A DNA stretch of 64,000 nucleotides from Nocardia testacea NBRC 100365 (GCF_000308775.1 NZ_BAGJ01000268.1:1-64000); one strand, 5' to 3'. Numbered from the stretch's first letter, positions 40,985 to 49,716 are shown. Numbers and translations: made by a program. The notes: a model not told the origin generated them from the letters alone.

Positions 40985-41470
40985 ATGACAGACGAACTGG
41001 AGACGGTCCATGCCCGGGCCACGGCGCTGCTCGGCACCGTGGAACGCCGGGAACTGGGCCGGGTGCGCGCCGCGGAGACCATCGCCTTCGCGCGCGCCTG
41101 CGCGGAGGACGATCCGCGCTACCTCGACAGCGATCACCCCGCGTTCGCGATTCACCCGCTCTATCTGCCGAGTCTGCTGCGCGGGCCGTGGGGTGCGCGG
41201 GACGACGAATACCGCCCCGACGGCATGTTCGCCGGCGAAGTACCGGGCACGGCCGGCCTGGAGGTGCGTCTCCTGGCGGGTGGGCAGAGCATCGACTTCC
41301 ACCGGCCGCCGCCGCTCGGGGAAGAGATCGAGGTCCGGCGGACGGTTGACCGGGTCGAGTGGAAGGGCCGGGCGGACGGCCGGTTCGTCGTGATCACGAT
41401 CCGGAAAACCTACCGGGCGGACAGCGCCTGGCCGCTGGCCTCGGTGACCGAAGGGTTCATCGTCCGATGA
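40985..41470 (+). CDS. HTD2-type dehydratase subunit (FAS1-like dehydratase domain)
   Basis: This 161-residue protein looks like a MaoC N-terminal (FAS1-like) hot-dog domain: ETIAFARACAEDDPRYLDSD, a segment YLPSLLRGPWGARDDEYRPD, and SIDFHRPPPLGEEIEVRRTV. It pairs with the next gene, whose start overlaps its stop. Two half-size hot-dog subunits forming one (R)-hydratase/dehydratase are known from HadAB/HadBC and steroid-side-chain hydratases. The pair would hydrate an unsaturated CoA thioester in this pathway. The ATG at 40985 is leaderless. Confidence 0.78.
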   Translation: MTDELETVHARATALLGTVERRELGRVRAAETIAFARACAEDDPRYLDSDHPAFAIHPLYLPSLLRGPWGARDDEYRPDGMFAGEVPGTAGLEVRLLAGGQSIDFHRPPPLGEEIEVRRTVDRVEWKGRADGRFVVITIRKTYRADSAWPLASVTEGFIVR

Positions 41471-41883
41471 CGGGCGCACGCGTGGTGCGTACCGGGGACG
41501 CCGTCGCACCGGTCGCACTGCGCACCGACCCGGTGCGCGTCCAGCGTTTCGGCGCCGCCACCCACAACGCGCACCGTATCCACTACGACACCCTGGCCGC
41601 CCGTGCCGAAGGGCTCGACGGCGCCGTGGTCATGGCACAACTGCACGGCACGCTGTTCTTCCGCGCGGCCGCTCGCTTCGCGGGTGATCCCGCGGCGGTG
41701 CGGTCGGTGGAATGGCGGAACCGGGCGCCCGCCGGCGTGGGCGCCACGCTCACCGTCACCGGTGTGGTCGGCGACGTCTCCGGTGACACGGTGACCCTGC
41801 ACCTCGAGGAACACGACGATACGGGGACCCTCTGCGCGGCGGGGCGGGCCGTGGTCCGGCTCGGCGCGGATCCGGTCTGCTGA
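41467..41883 (+). CDS. MaoC-like dehydratase, second subunit
   Basis: This 138-residue hot-dog protein has VQRFGAATHNAHRIHYDTLA, where catalytic Asp and His of the hydratase-2 motif are expected (here Asn-His-Tyr-Asp around 32-42), and VVMAQLHGTLFFRAAARFAG for the substrate tunnel. The ATG at 41467 overlaps the first subunit's stop. The two together match a split double-hot-dog hydratase. It lies 80 nt before the Rieske oxygenase gene. Confidence 0.78.
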   Translation: MTGARVVRTGDAVAPVALRTDPVRVQRFGAATHNAHRIHYDTLAARAEGLDGAVVMAQLHGTLFFRAAARFAGDPAAVRSVEWRNRAPAGVGATLTVTGVVGDVSGDTVTLHLEEHDDTGTLCAAGRAVVRLGADPVC

Positions 41884-41963
41884 GCGAACCCGATCCATTG
41901 GGCGGCGGCGCGCTCCGGCCGAAGATCGGTGCACCGGACGATCTCGCTTCGAGAGGAACGCAT

Positions 41964-43280
41964 ATGACTGGTGTGGAGGCACCGGAAACCCGGCCCACGC
42001 TCCCGGAGCGGGCGCGGGCGGCCGGGCGGCAGGATTGGACGGCCTGGCCGTACTACGACAAGGCGGGCAGCGGCTACCGCGGCTACTGGTATCCGGTGAC
42101 GTGGTCGAACCACATCACCGGAAAGCCCCGCAGCTACACGATCTGCGGCGAGAAGCTGGCCCTGATCCGCGACGCGGGTACCGCCTATGCCCTGCACGAC
42201 CGGTGCCCCCACCGCGGGGTACCACTGTCGGAGGGCGATCAGCAGTTCCCGGGCACGGTCAGCTGCCCGTACCACGGCTGGACCTTCCGGCTGACCGACG
42301 GAAAGCTCGCCGCGGTCATCACCGACGGGCCCGATTCGAAGGTGTGCGGCAAGCTGTCGGTGCAGACCTACCCGGTGGCCGAACGGCTGGGACTGGTGTG
42401 GGTGTACATCCCGATCGGTAACGAGCCGGCCCCGCCGATCGACGAACAGTTGCCCCGCGAACTGGTGGAGAACGCGGGCATCGTGGGCGGCCGGATCCAG
42501 CCGCGCCGCGGGAACTGGCGCTTCGCGTGCGAGAACGGTTTCGATGAGGGGCACGCGAAGTACCTGCACCGCACAGCGCTGTGGCGGTTGTTCAAGCCCA
42601 TGCCCACCTGGAACATCACCCGGATAGTGCCCGAGGGCCGCTGGATCTTCCGGGTCCAGGACGAGGTGCACTGGGAAGCCGATTTCCCCGGCGTCGGGAC
42701 GTGGACCAACAAACGCTGGTGGAAGAAGAACCCCGACGAGAGCCGTATCTCCCAGATCGGCAATGTCGGGGCCGGGCTGCGAACGAACCCGGTGATCGAG
42801 GCGCAGAACTTCCCGGGCTTCGCATCGCTGTCCATGCCCGGCGTGCTGCGCATCGCTTATCCGAATTTCATCCACTACGAGTTCTACGTTCCGGTGGATG
42901 ACGAGCGGCACAACTATGTGGGGCTCATGGTCAACTTCGTGACCGGTGTCCGCAAGCTGGGTTTCTACGCGAAATACCTGGGGGCTGTCCGCTGGCTTTT
43001 CCACGGCCAGTTCTCCGGCCAGGACGAGTGGATGGTGAGCGTCACCGACGCGCCGCCGGAGAAGCTCTACCGGCCCGATATCTCGCTCACCGCGTGGCGC
43101 AATCTCGCCGAAGAGGAATACGCCGGCCGGATCGCCGAGGCCGTGACCCACGAGCCGGCGAAACCGGCCCGGCCGGTCCGGGAACGTCGTCCCCGGGCTT
43201 CGGCCGCGGAGAAACCCGCATCGACCACGTCGAACGGTGCCTCGGGTAACGGGACCGCCGGCTCCGCCGCGGCGGAATAG
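41964..43280 (+). CDS. Rieske non-heme iron oxygenase, large subunit
   Basis: This 438-residue protein is chosen from ATG 41964, 5 nt after GAGAGGAACG. The Rieske 2Fe-2S ligands are C81/H83 in RCPHRGVPLS and C101/H104 in SCPYHGWTFRL. The mononuclear iron site is ENGFDEGHAKYLH, with D194, H197 and H202. The last 45 residues are a disordered Pro/Ala/Ser tail. It resembles KshA/vanillate-type monooxygenases that work without a small beta subunit. It should hydroxylate a ring using electrons from the ferredoxin and reductase encoded at 49910-51242. Confidence 0.9.
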   Translation: MTGVEAPETRPTLPERARAAGRQDWTAWPYYDKAGSGYRGYWYPVTWSNHITGKPRSYTICGEKLALIRDAGTAYALHDRCPHRGVPLSEGDQQFPGTVSCPYHGWTFRLTDGKLAAVITDGPDSKVCGKLSVQTYPVAERLGLVWVYIPIGNEPAPPIDEQLPRELVENAGIVGGRIQPRRGNWRFACENGFDEGHAKYLHRTALWRLFKPMPTWNITRIVPEGRWIFRVQDEVHWEADFPGVGTWTNKRWWKKNPDESRISQIGNVGAGLRTNPVIEAQNFPGFASLSMPGVLRIAYPNFIHYEFYVPVDDERHNYVGLMVNFVTGVRKLGFYAKYLGAVRWLFHGQFSGQDEWMVSVTDAPPEKLYRPDISLTAWRNLAEEEYAGRIAEAVTHEPAKPARPVRERRPRASAAEKPASTTSNGASGNGTAGSAAAE

Positions 43281-43294
43281 CGAAGGAGGACATC

Positions 43295-43414
43295 ATGGGC
43301 AAGATCTGTGGCGGTGTGCTGGCCGGGGTACTGCTGGCCGTCGGCGCGCCGATCGGCTGGCGTTATCTCGCCGCGCGCAACAACACCCAGATCCACTCGG
43401 TCACCCCGAGATGA
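43295..43414 (+). CDS. 39-residue single-span membrane microprotein
   Basis: An ATG at 43295 preceded by GAAGGAGG (6 nt spacing) opens a 39-codon frame ending at 43414. Residues 5-20 are hydrophobic (CGGVLAGVLLAVGAP), followed by a basic and polar tail (WRYLAARNNTQIHSVTPR), so one N-in or N-out membrane helix is likely. Its stop overlaps the ATG of the next gene (ATGA, 43411-43414), and it lies 14 nt after the Rieske gene. The strong ribosome site and the coupling argue that it is translated. It may anchor or modulate the oxygenase or the next protein (inference). Confidence 0.68.
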   Translation: MGKICGGVLAGVLLAVGAPIGWRYLAARNNTQIHSVTPR

Positions 43415-44745
43415 CGGCCGACCCCCTGGCCGGGCTCGACGGGCAGCGCCGCGAATGGGTCGAAAAAGCCTGGGCGGCGGTTGATTACGACCGGTTGCGC
43501 GAGGTGACCACGGGCCTGGTCGATATCGCCGCACCGACCGGCGACGAGGCGCCGCTGGCCCGGCACATCACCGAAGTGTTCACCGGCGCCGGTATCGAAG
43601 CCCACACAATGGAACTCGACGACCGGCAGGCGAACTCGTGGGCCCGGCTGCCCGGCGCAGGAACCGGCCCCGACCTCATGCTCTATGCCCCGATCGACAC
43701 TGTGACCAGTGGGAACGAAGCGGAGGATCTTCCGTGGGCCGGCGCCGGCCTGCGCCCGGATATGCGGCCGCACGCGGTACTGGACGGCGACTACGTGACG
43801 GGTCTCGGGGCCTCGAATCCCAAGGGACACGCCGCCTGTGTGATGGCGGCGGTCGAGGCCGTCCATACCGCCGGTATCCCGCTGACCGGTGATCTGATCG
43901 CCGCCTTCGGGGCGGGCGGTATGCCGACCGATGCCCGCCCGGGTGTGGGCAATCCGCGGCACAACACCGGCCAGGGCGTGGGCTGCTCGTTCCTCCTGGA
44001 ACAGGGGGTGTGGGCGGATTTCGCGCTCATCGCCAAACCCGGATGGACAGTGTCGTGGGAAGAAGTGGGGCTGACGTGGTTCGAGATCACCGTCCACGGC
44101 ACCCACACCTACGTGGGATCGCGGCACCGGCTGCCCTACCGGAATCCGGTGGCGCTCGCCGGGGTGGTGGCGGTGCGCCTCGAGGAGTGGTTTCCCGAAT
44201 ATTCCCGGGCGCACCGGGACGGGCTGGTGTTCCCGCAGGGGATGGTCGCCAATATCCGTGGTGGCTGGCAGCGCACCGCCTCGTTCACCCCGGAACAGGT
44301 CCGCATGATGGTGGATCTGCGGCTGAGCCCGCGCACCACCCCGACCGCCGCGAAACGGGAATTGCTCGCCGCGGTACGCGAGATCGCCGCCGACCTCGAC
44401 GCGCGTATCGACGTGGCGCAGATCCTGGCGATACCCGGTGAATCGTCGGACCCCGGCATGTGGTTGTGCCGCAGTGCGATCGCGGCCTGGGAGGCGGCGG
44501 AAGGGCAACCGCACCGCGATATCCGCGACGCCAGTGGCGCGACCGACGCGAACATCCTGCGCGGTAGGGGAATCCCGACCGTGCGGGTGGGAATGCCGAA
44601 GGTCGCCGACGCGCCGTTCGAGGTGGATTTCGCCAGAGGAATGAACACGGTGGATCTGCGGGCCGCGCAGCGGTTCACCCGGTATCTCGTGCGGGTCGCG
44701 GTGGATACCGCGACCCGCACACTCGAGGAAGTAGGAATCGACTGA
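43411..44745 (+). CDS. M20-family amidohydrolase fold with degenerate metal site
   Basis: This 444-residue protein follows the M20 peptidase/deacetylase layout, with a lid-domain insertion (EITVHGTHTYVGSRHR). Metal-binding positions are replaced: APIDTV (93-98) has Pro instead of His, LGASNPKG has Asn136 instead of Asp, FGAGGMP has Gly169-Gly170 instead of Glu-Glu, and IAKP has Lys209 where an acid ligand sits. Zinc hydrolysis is therefore unlikely, and another reaction or a binding role is inferred. The ATG overlaps the microprotein stop, and the stop overlaps the dioxygenase start, so it is made together with the ring-cleavage enzyme. Confidence 0.82.
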   Translation: MTADPLAGLDGQRREWVEKAWAAVDYDRLREVTTGLVDIAAPTGDEAPLARHITEVFTGAGIEAHTMELDDRQANSWARLPGAGTGPDLMLYAPIDTVTSGNEAEDLPWAGAGLRPDMRPHAVLDGDYVTGLGASNPKGHAACVMAAVEAVHTAGIPLTGDLIAAFGAGGMPTDARPGVGNPRHNTGQGVGCSFLLEQGVWADFALIAKPGWTVSWEEVGLTWFEITVHGTHTYVGSRHRLPYRNPVALAGVVAVRLEEWFPEYSRAHRDGLVFPQGMVANIRGGWQRTASFTPEQVRMMVDLRLSPRTTPTAAKRELLAAVREIAADLDARIDVAQILAIPGESSDPGMWLCRSAIAAWEAAEGQPHRDIRDASGATDANILRGRGIPTVRVGMPKVADAPFEVDFARGMNTVDLRAAQRFTRYLVRVAVDTATRTLEEVGID

Positions 44746-45698
44746 TGGCGAAGATCGTGCTGGGGGTGGGCGCGTCGCACAGCACCCTGATGAACACCCA
44801 CTGGGAGCAGACGACGCACAAGGCGGAGGCGGAGCGCTTCCGCGACGCCCTGTACACCGCGCGCGACCGGATCGCCGCCGCGCGCCCGGATGTGGTGATC
44901 CTGCTCGGCTCCAATCATTTCCGCGGATTCTGGCTGGATCTGATCCCGTCCTTCACCCTCGGTGTCGGCGAATGCCACGCCAGCGGCGAGTCGGGTACTC
45001 CCGCGGGCCCGCAACACGTCGATATCGGCTTCGCCCGGTATCTGGCCGACACGCTGGTCGAGGGCGGCCGGTTCGATCCGGCCTTCTCGGCGCGGTTGCA
45101 GATCGACCACGGGCAATCGCACGCCATCCAGTACCTGCTCGCCGGCCTCGAGGTACCCATCGTGCCCTTGGTGGTGAACGTTTTCGCGCCGCCACTGCCG
45201 ACATTCGCCCGCTGCGCGGAACTCGCGGCGGCATTGCGTGACGCCGTCGCTGCCTATCCGGACGATCGGCGGGTGGTGGTGATCGCCTCCGGTGGTCTCT
45301 CGCATCGGCTGCCCTGGCCGGACTGGCGTGACCCGCACGGCGACGACGAGGACTTCATGGTGCGGGCCTGGCTCGACGGCCGGGAGAACTGGTCGGACTA
45401 CGACGTCCGCCGGCGGCAGATCATCCGGGCCGCCGAGGCCGCGATCTCCCCGGAGTTCGACAACCGGGTCCTCGAATTGTTCACCCTCGGTAAAGCCGCC
45501 GAACTGGCCGGATACACAACCGGCGAGCTCGAGGACGCGGCGGGCAACGGCGCCCAGGAACTGCGCACCTGGCTGATGATGGCCGCAATGCTGGAGTACA
45601 TCCCGGGGGAGCGGCTGGCCTACGAAGTGGTCCCGGAATGGCTCACCGGGATGGGCGTCGCCGTACTGGATCCGGCACGGCAACCGGCCGCCCGCTGA
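44745..45698 (+). CDS. LigB-type (class III) extradiol ring-cleavage dioxygenase
   Basis: This 317-residue protein has iron ligands H12 (GASHSTLMNTHW) and H58 (LLGSNHFRGFW), the catalytic-His region QIDHGQSHAIQYL and ASGGLSHRLPWPDW. This is the order of 2,3-dihydroxyphenylpropionate dioxygenase and LigB. It should insert dioxygen next to the hydroxyls of a catechol and open the ring. The start overlaps the M20-like stop by one base. Beta-subunit-like size without a separate alpha subunit suggests a homo-oligomer, as in MhpB. The substrate is unknown. Confidence 0.9.
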   Translation: MAKIVLGVGASHSTLMNTHWEQTTHKAEAERFRDALYTARDRIAAARPDVVILLGSNHFRGFWLDLIPSFTLGVGECHASGESGTPAGPQHVDIGFARYLADTLVEGGRFDPAFSARLQIDHGQSHAIQYLLAGLEVPIVPLVVNVFAPPLPTFARCAELAAALRDAVAAYPDDRRVVVIASGGLSHRLPWPDWRDPHGDDEDFMVRAWLDGRENWSDYDVRRRQIIRAAEAAISPEFDNRVLELFTLGKAAELAGYTTGELEDAAGNGAQELRTWLMMAAMLEYIPGERLAYEVVPEWLTGMGVAVLDPARQPAAR

Positions 45699-45754
45699 CC
45701 GTCGCGCAGCACGGTGACCCCGCTCGACCCCCGACTTCACGAAAAGGATTGACA

Positions 45755-46627
45755 ATGACGATCTGGCACGAATTGACCGGTGTGGACTTCGCCCTGAAAA
45801 CCGTCGACGCCGCCGGTATCCCGACCCGGGCGCTACAGGCCGGCAGCGGTGCGGAGGCGGTGGTCTTCCTGCACGGCACCAGCGGTCACCTCGAGGCGTT
45901 CGCCCGCAATATCGTCGCGCACGCGGACCGGTACGAATGCCACGCCATCGATATGCTCGGCCACGGCTACACCGGCAAACCCGACTATCCGTACGAGATC
46001 CCCCGCTATGTGACCCATCTGCTCGACTACCTCGATGCCGCGGGCCTGGAGAAGGTGCATCTGGTCGGTGAATCGCTGGGCGGCTGGGTCGCGGCGTACC
46101 TGGCCAGTGACCATCCCGAGCGGGTGCTCTCGCTGCAGTTGCTCGCCGCGGGCGGCACGGTGGCCAACCCGGAGGTGATGGAGCGGATCCGCACCTCGAC
46201 GATCAAAGCCGTGGAAACCGACGATATCGAGCTGACCCGGGCCCGCCTGCGCCTGCTGATGCACGATGCCGACGACGCCACCGAAGAGCTGGTGCGGGTC
46301 CGGCACCGGATCTACCATCAGCCCGATTTCGTGGCCAATATCGGCAACCTGCTGTCCCTGCAGGATATGGAGACGCGGCAGCGCAACCTGCTCCGGCCGG
46401 ATCGGCTGGCGCGGATCTCGGCGCCCACCCTGGTGGTGTGGGGTCATGAGAACCCGTTCGGCGACGTCCCCGAGGCGGAGAAACTGGCCGCCGATATCCC
46501 GGGCGCCCGCTTGCAGCTCTACCCCGCGTGCGGGCACTGGCCGCAGCACGAGAAGGCCGCCGAGTACAACCCGCTCAGTCTCGAATTCCTGGCCGAGGCC
46601 TCGGCGCGGGCGAAGTCGGCCGCCTGA
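45755..46627 (+). CDS. Alpha/beta hydrolase, meta-cleavage-product hydrolase-like
   Basis: This 290-residue protein has the oxyanion loop FLHGTSGHLEAF, nucleophile Ser107 in LVGESLGGWVAAYLASDHPE and a late His in YPACGHWPQHEKAAEYN. The expected acid in WGHENPFGD is Asn rather than Asp, with Glu and Asp close by, so the third triad member is uncertain. The ATG at 45755 follows AAAAGGA. It is 56 nt after the ring-cleavage gene and ends the operon before a strong hairpin. It probably cleaves the ring-fission product or a related ester. Confidence 0.82.
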   Translation: MTIWHELTGVDFALKTVDAAGIPTRALQAGSGAEAVVFLHGTSGHLEAFARNIVAHADRYECHAIDMLGHGYTGKPDYPYEIPRYVTHLLDYLDAAGLEKVHLVGESLGGWVAAYLASDHPERVLSLQLLAAGGTVANPEVMERIRTSTIKAVETDDIELTRARLRLLMHDADDATEELVRVRHRIYHQPDFVANIGNLLSLQDMETRQRNLLRPDRLARISAPTLVVWGHENPFGDVPEAEKLAADIPGARLQLYPACGHWPQHEKAAEYNPLSLEFLAEASARAKSAA

Positions 46628-46641
46628 TCGCTCGCCCCGGA

Positions 46642-46688
46642 ACCGCCGGAAGCCGGTCGCGCCTCGTGCGCGGCCGGCTTCCGGCGGT
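46642..46688 (+). terminator. Strong hairpin terminator of the ring-cleavage operon
   Basis: ACCGCCGGAAGCCGG (46642-46656) and CCGGCTTCCGGCGGT (46674-46688) are perfect 15-bp arms, with CGCG/CGCG pairing inside the 17-nt loop. It begins 15 nt after the hydrolase stop. No U-tract. Confidence 0.78.
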
Positions 46689-46982
46689 CCCGGGGTACGG
46701 CTCGGCGGGTACCGCCCCGCGGCTCTCCGGCACCCACCGGCAGCGTCCGGGGCAGTTTCGGCTATTGAGCAACCGCGTGGCAAAGATCAGGAAACATGCT
46801 GGTCACACGCATGGAATAGATCCGTAGTGGGCTGCCGATTCCGGCGGGTTTGCGGGTTACCGCACCGCCGAAGTCCCGGTCCGTACGGCGGACCGCGTTC
46901 GTTCGTGTGCTCCCGGATAGCGGATAGGTTCCCTGTCCATGGCACCGCGAATGCGGTCCAGATCACAGAGCGAGGTACAGAT
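46689..46982. other. Leader region of the NMT1-type ABC transporter operon
   Basis: No gene is supported. A possible promoter TTCGTG-17-TAGGTT ends at 46930, giving a leader of about 45 nt. A small stem GGTCCG/CGGACC lies near 46880. No riboswitch is recognised. Confidence 0.35.
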
Positions 46983-47963
46983 ATGGCGTGGCGATCCAGA
47001 CCGGGCAAGGTGGTCCTGGCGGTACTCGCGGTGGCACTCGCGATCGCGCTCGGAGCCTGCACCAGGCCGGCGACCCGGGATACGGCGACGAACGGGAGCG
47101 GGCCGATCCGGGTCGCGGTGGGTATCGACGCCTCGTTCGCGGCGTTCTTCCTCGCGGACCGGGAGGGCATGTTCCAGGACGCGGGGCTGGACGTCGAACT
47201 CGTGCAGTTCGGCCGGGGCGGGGAAGCGGTCGACGCCCTGGCCAGTGGCCAGGTCCAGCTGGCGGGCAGTTCCGACACCACCACGATCTCCCAGCTCCGG
47301 CAGAACCCGTCACTACGGGCCATGTTCGCCTACGAGGCATCCGGTGACTACATCAAGGTGGTCCTGCGCAACGGTATCGCCGGCCCCGCCGATCTCCGGA
47401 AGGTCGGCGTGGTGCCCGGGCTGGGCCAGATCTCGACCGACAAGTACCTGCGGGCCAATGGGGTACCCGCCGGCTCGGTCGAAATGATCTCGGCCACGCC
47501 CAGTGATATGCCGGCGTTGCTCGCCCGCGGTGATATCGACGGCTATGTGCTGTGGGAGCCGTGGCCGAGCACCGCGGTGGCCCAGGGCACCGGGCGCGTG
47601 GTCGCGGTCACCGGCGATTACGACTGGTTCTATCACCACTGGGCGCTCTCGACGCAACCCTGGCTGACCGCCAACCCGGAGCAGGCCCAGCAGTTCGCGC
47701 AGGTGCTCGCGGCGGCCAGCGCGCGGGTGGAACAGGATCCCGCGCTCGCCGCGGCGGCCACCAAGGCGGCGGTCAATGTGGACGAGAAACAGACCGTGGC
47801 CGCAGTCGGTGAAATCGATTTCGAGGTCACGAACCTCGGCGCGGACGATATCGCCTCGGCGCAGACGATCGTCGATTTCTATCAGGACATCGGCGTCCTC
47901 TCCGAGCAGCCCGACCTGCGGTCGGCCATGCTGCTCGATTGGTACAAGGAGGAGAAGAAATGA
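46983..47963 (+). CDS. ABC transporter substrate-binding lipoprotein, NMT1/SsuA type
   Basis: This 326-residue protein has a lipoprotein signal with Cys26 in IALGACTRPA. The mature protein shows VAVGIDASFAAFFLADREGM, then GSSDTTTISQLRQNPSLRAM and YVLWEPWPSTAVAQGTGRVV, the NMT1/SsuA-like fold that binds aromatic acids, sulfonates or pyrimidines. The ABC ATPase start overlaps its stop. A paralogue of equal length with the same CTRPA lipobox end is encoded at 58093-59073. It should capture the pathway substrate outside the membrane. Confidence 0.9.
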   Translation: MAWRSRPGKVVLAVLAVALAIALGACTRPATRDTATNGSGPIRVAVGIDASFAAFFLADREGMFQDAGLDVELVQFGRGGEAVDALASGQVQLAGSSDTTTISQLRQNPSLRAMFAYEASGDYIKVVLRNGIAGPADLRKVGVVPGLGQISTDKYLRANGVPAGSVEMISATPSDMPALLARGDIDGYVLWEPWPSTAVAQGTGRVVAVTGDYDWFYHHWALSTQPWLTANPEQAQQFAQVLAAASARVEQDPALAAAATKAAVNVDEKQTVAAVGEIDFEVTNLGADDIASAQTIVDFYQDIGVLSEQPDLRSAMLLDWYKEEKK

Positions 47964-48832
47964 CCGTGACCACCTCTGCCGCCGAGCCCGCCACCGGCGC
48001 CCCGGACAAGGGTGTACCGGTGCGGATCCGGGACCTGGACATCAATTTCGGGTCCGCCGAGATCGTCGCCGGAATCGATCTCGCGGTGCGGCCCGGTGAA
48101 TTCGTCTGCCTGCTCGGTCCGAGCGGATGCGGGAAATCGACGCTGCTGTCGGCCATGGCCGGGTTCGTCCGGCCGACCGCGGGCGGCATCGTCTGCGACG
48201 GCGACGAGGTGGGGGGAAGCAATCCGCACGCCGGGATGGTCTTCCAGAGTTCCGAGGCGCTGTTCGAATGGATGACCGTCGCGCAGAACGTCGCCTACGG
48301 GCCCCGGATGCACGGCGCGAAGAAGGCGGAGCAGGCGCGGATCGCGGCCGAATACCTCGGCATGGTCGGTCTCCCGCACGCGGGCTCGAAATTCCCCGCC
48401 CAGCTCTCCGGTGGTATGCGCCAGCGGGTACAGATCGCGCGCGTGCTGGCCAACCAGCCCTCGCTCGTCCTGATGGACGAACCGTTCGGCGCGCTGGACG
48501 CGCAGACCCGCCAGGTATTGCAGACCGAACTGGACAGGATCTGGCGGCACACCGGATGCACCGTCGTGTTCGTCACCCACGATATCGACGAGGCGCTCAC
48601 CCTGGCCGATCGCGTGGTGGTGATGACGGCGGGCCCGCGGGCCCGTATCAAGAGCGTCTACGAGGTGGACGCGCCGCGGCCACGGGACCGGGCCAACCCC
48701 GAGGTCATCGCACTGTACGAGCGGTTGCGCGACGATATCCGCGCCGAGGTGGTGGCGTCGCTACGCAATCAAGGTCTGGAAGAAGAAGAGGACCTCGGCG
48801 GCGTCCGGGGTGTCGAGGAGGAGAAGGCATGA
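47960..48832 (+). CDS. ABC transporter ATP-binding protein (nitrate/sulfonate/taurine type)
   Basis: This 290-residue ATPase has Walker A LLGPSGCGKSTLLSAMAGF, Q-loop GMVFQSSEALFEWMTV, signature QLSGGMRQRVQIARVL, Walker B LVLMDEPFGALD and the switch His in FVTHDIDEAL. The C-terminal 20 residues are a Glu-rich tail (LEEEEDLGG). It powers import with the flanking binding protein and permease; both overlaps are 4 nt. Confidence 0.93.
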   Translation: MTVTTSAAEPATGAPDKGVPVRIRDLDINFGSAEIVAGIDLAVRPGEFVCLLGPSGCGKSTLLSAMAGFVRPTAGGIVCDGDEVGGSNPHAGMVFQSSEALFEWMTVAQNVAYGPRMHGAKKAEQARIAAEYLGMVGLPHAGSKFPAQLSGGMRQRVQIARVLANQPSLVLMDEPFGALDAQTRQVLQTELDRIWRHTGCTVVFVTHDIDEALTLADRVVVMTAGPRARIKSVYEVDAPRPRDRANPEVIALYERLRDDIRAEVVASLRNQGLEEEEDLGGVRGVEEEKA

Positions 48833-49653
48833 CCGCGGTGGCGGAGATCCGGGCGCCGCGCGGCGCCCGCGCGGTACCGGCGCGGCGCGCCGGCGCCCGC
48901 AACGGCATCCTGCGCACCGGCGCGCTGTGGATCGCCTCGGCACTCATCGGGCTGGCCGTCTGGTCGTTCCTGGCCTGGTGGTACGGCCCGACCACGATCG
49001 CCTCCCCGGGCGAAGTATGGAAGGCCGCGGGGGAACTCGCCGACAGCGGTGTCCTGTGGACCTCGGTTGTCGCCTCGGGCCAGCGCATCCTGCTCGGCTG
49101 GAGCCTGGGTGTCGTGGTCGGTGCCCCGATCGGCATCCTGATGGGCCGGTTCAACCTGGTCCGGCAGTTGCTCGACCCCTATATCGAATTCTTCCGGTTC
49201 ATTCCGCCCATCGCGTTCGTGACGCTGGCGGTGGTGTGGTTCGGGATCGGCGAGACCTCCAAGGTGGTGCTGATCTTCTACACCTCGGTCTTCATCGTCA
49301 CCGTGAGCACGATCGCCGCCACCGTCTCCATCAGCGAGAACAAACTGCAGGCGGCGACAAATCTCGGCGCCGGGCGGTTGCAGATCATGCAGACCGTGGT
49401 GCTGCCGTCGTCGGTGCCGGGGATCGTCACCGGCGCCCGGCTGGCCATGGGCAACAGCTTCCTGACCATCGTGTCCGCCGAGATCGTGGCCTCCGAGCAC
49501 GGCCTCGGCTCGATGATCTGGCAGGCCCGCAACTACGGGCGGATCGACTGGACGTTCGTGGGCATCATCGTGCTCGGCATCATGGGTTTCGCTTTCGATC
49601 GAGTGCTGCGCCTGGTCTCGGCCAGGTTCCTCGGGCGCTACGGCGTCAAGTAG
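48829..49653 (+). CDS. ABC transporter permease (nitrate/sulfonate/taurine type)
   Basis: This 274-residue membrane protein has about six helices after a basic N-terminus. The cytoplasmic coupling loop is AATNLGAGRLQIMQTVVLPS with the EAA-like Gly, and SRL-type FFRFIPPIAFVTLAVVWFGIG precedes it. This is the BPD_transp_1 fold of SsuC/TauC permeases. It overlaps the ATPase stop and ends the transport operon, followed after 7 nt by a large stem-loop. Confidence 0.92.
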   Translation: MTAVAEIRAPRGARAVPARRAGARNGILRTGALWIASALIGLAVWSFLAWWYGPTTIASPGEVWKAAGELADSGVLWTSVVASGQRILLGWSLGVVVGAPIGILMGRFNLVRQLLDPYIEFFRFIPPIAFVTLAVVWFGIGETSKVVLIFYTSVFIVTVSTIAATVSISENKLQAATNLGAGRLQIMQTVVLPSSVPGIVTGARLAMGNSFLTIVSAEIVASEHGLGSMIWQARNYGRIDWTFVGIIVLGIMGFAFDRVLRLVSARFLGRYGVK

Positions 49654-49660
49654 CGGCGGG

Positions 49661-49716
49661 CGGCCGATATCGGTACGTGCCGTCCGGTTGCCGGTGGCAC
49701 CGGAACCGATCGGCCG
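49661..49716 (+). terminator. Large stem-loop after the ABC permease
   Basis: CGGCCGATATCGGT (49661-49674) pairs with ACCGATCGGCCG (49705-49716) except for a 2-nt AT bulge. An inner CCGGT/ACCGG stem extends it. It starts 7 nt after the permease stop. Confidence 0.6.
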
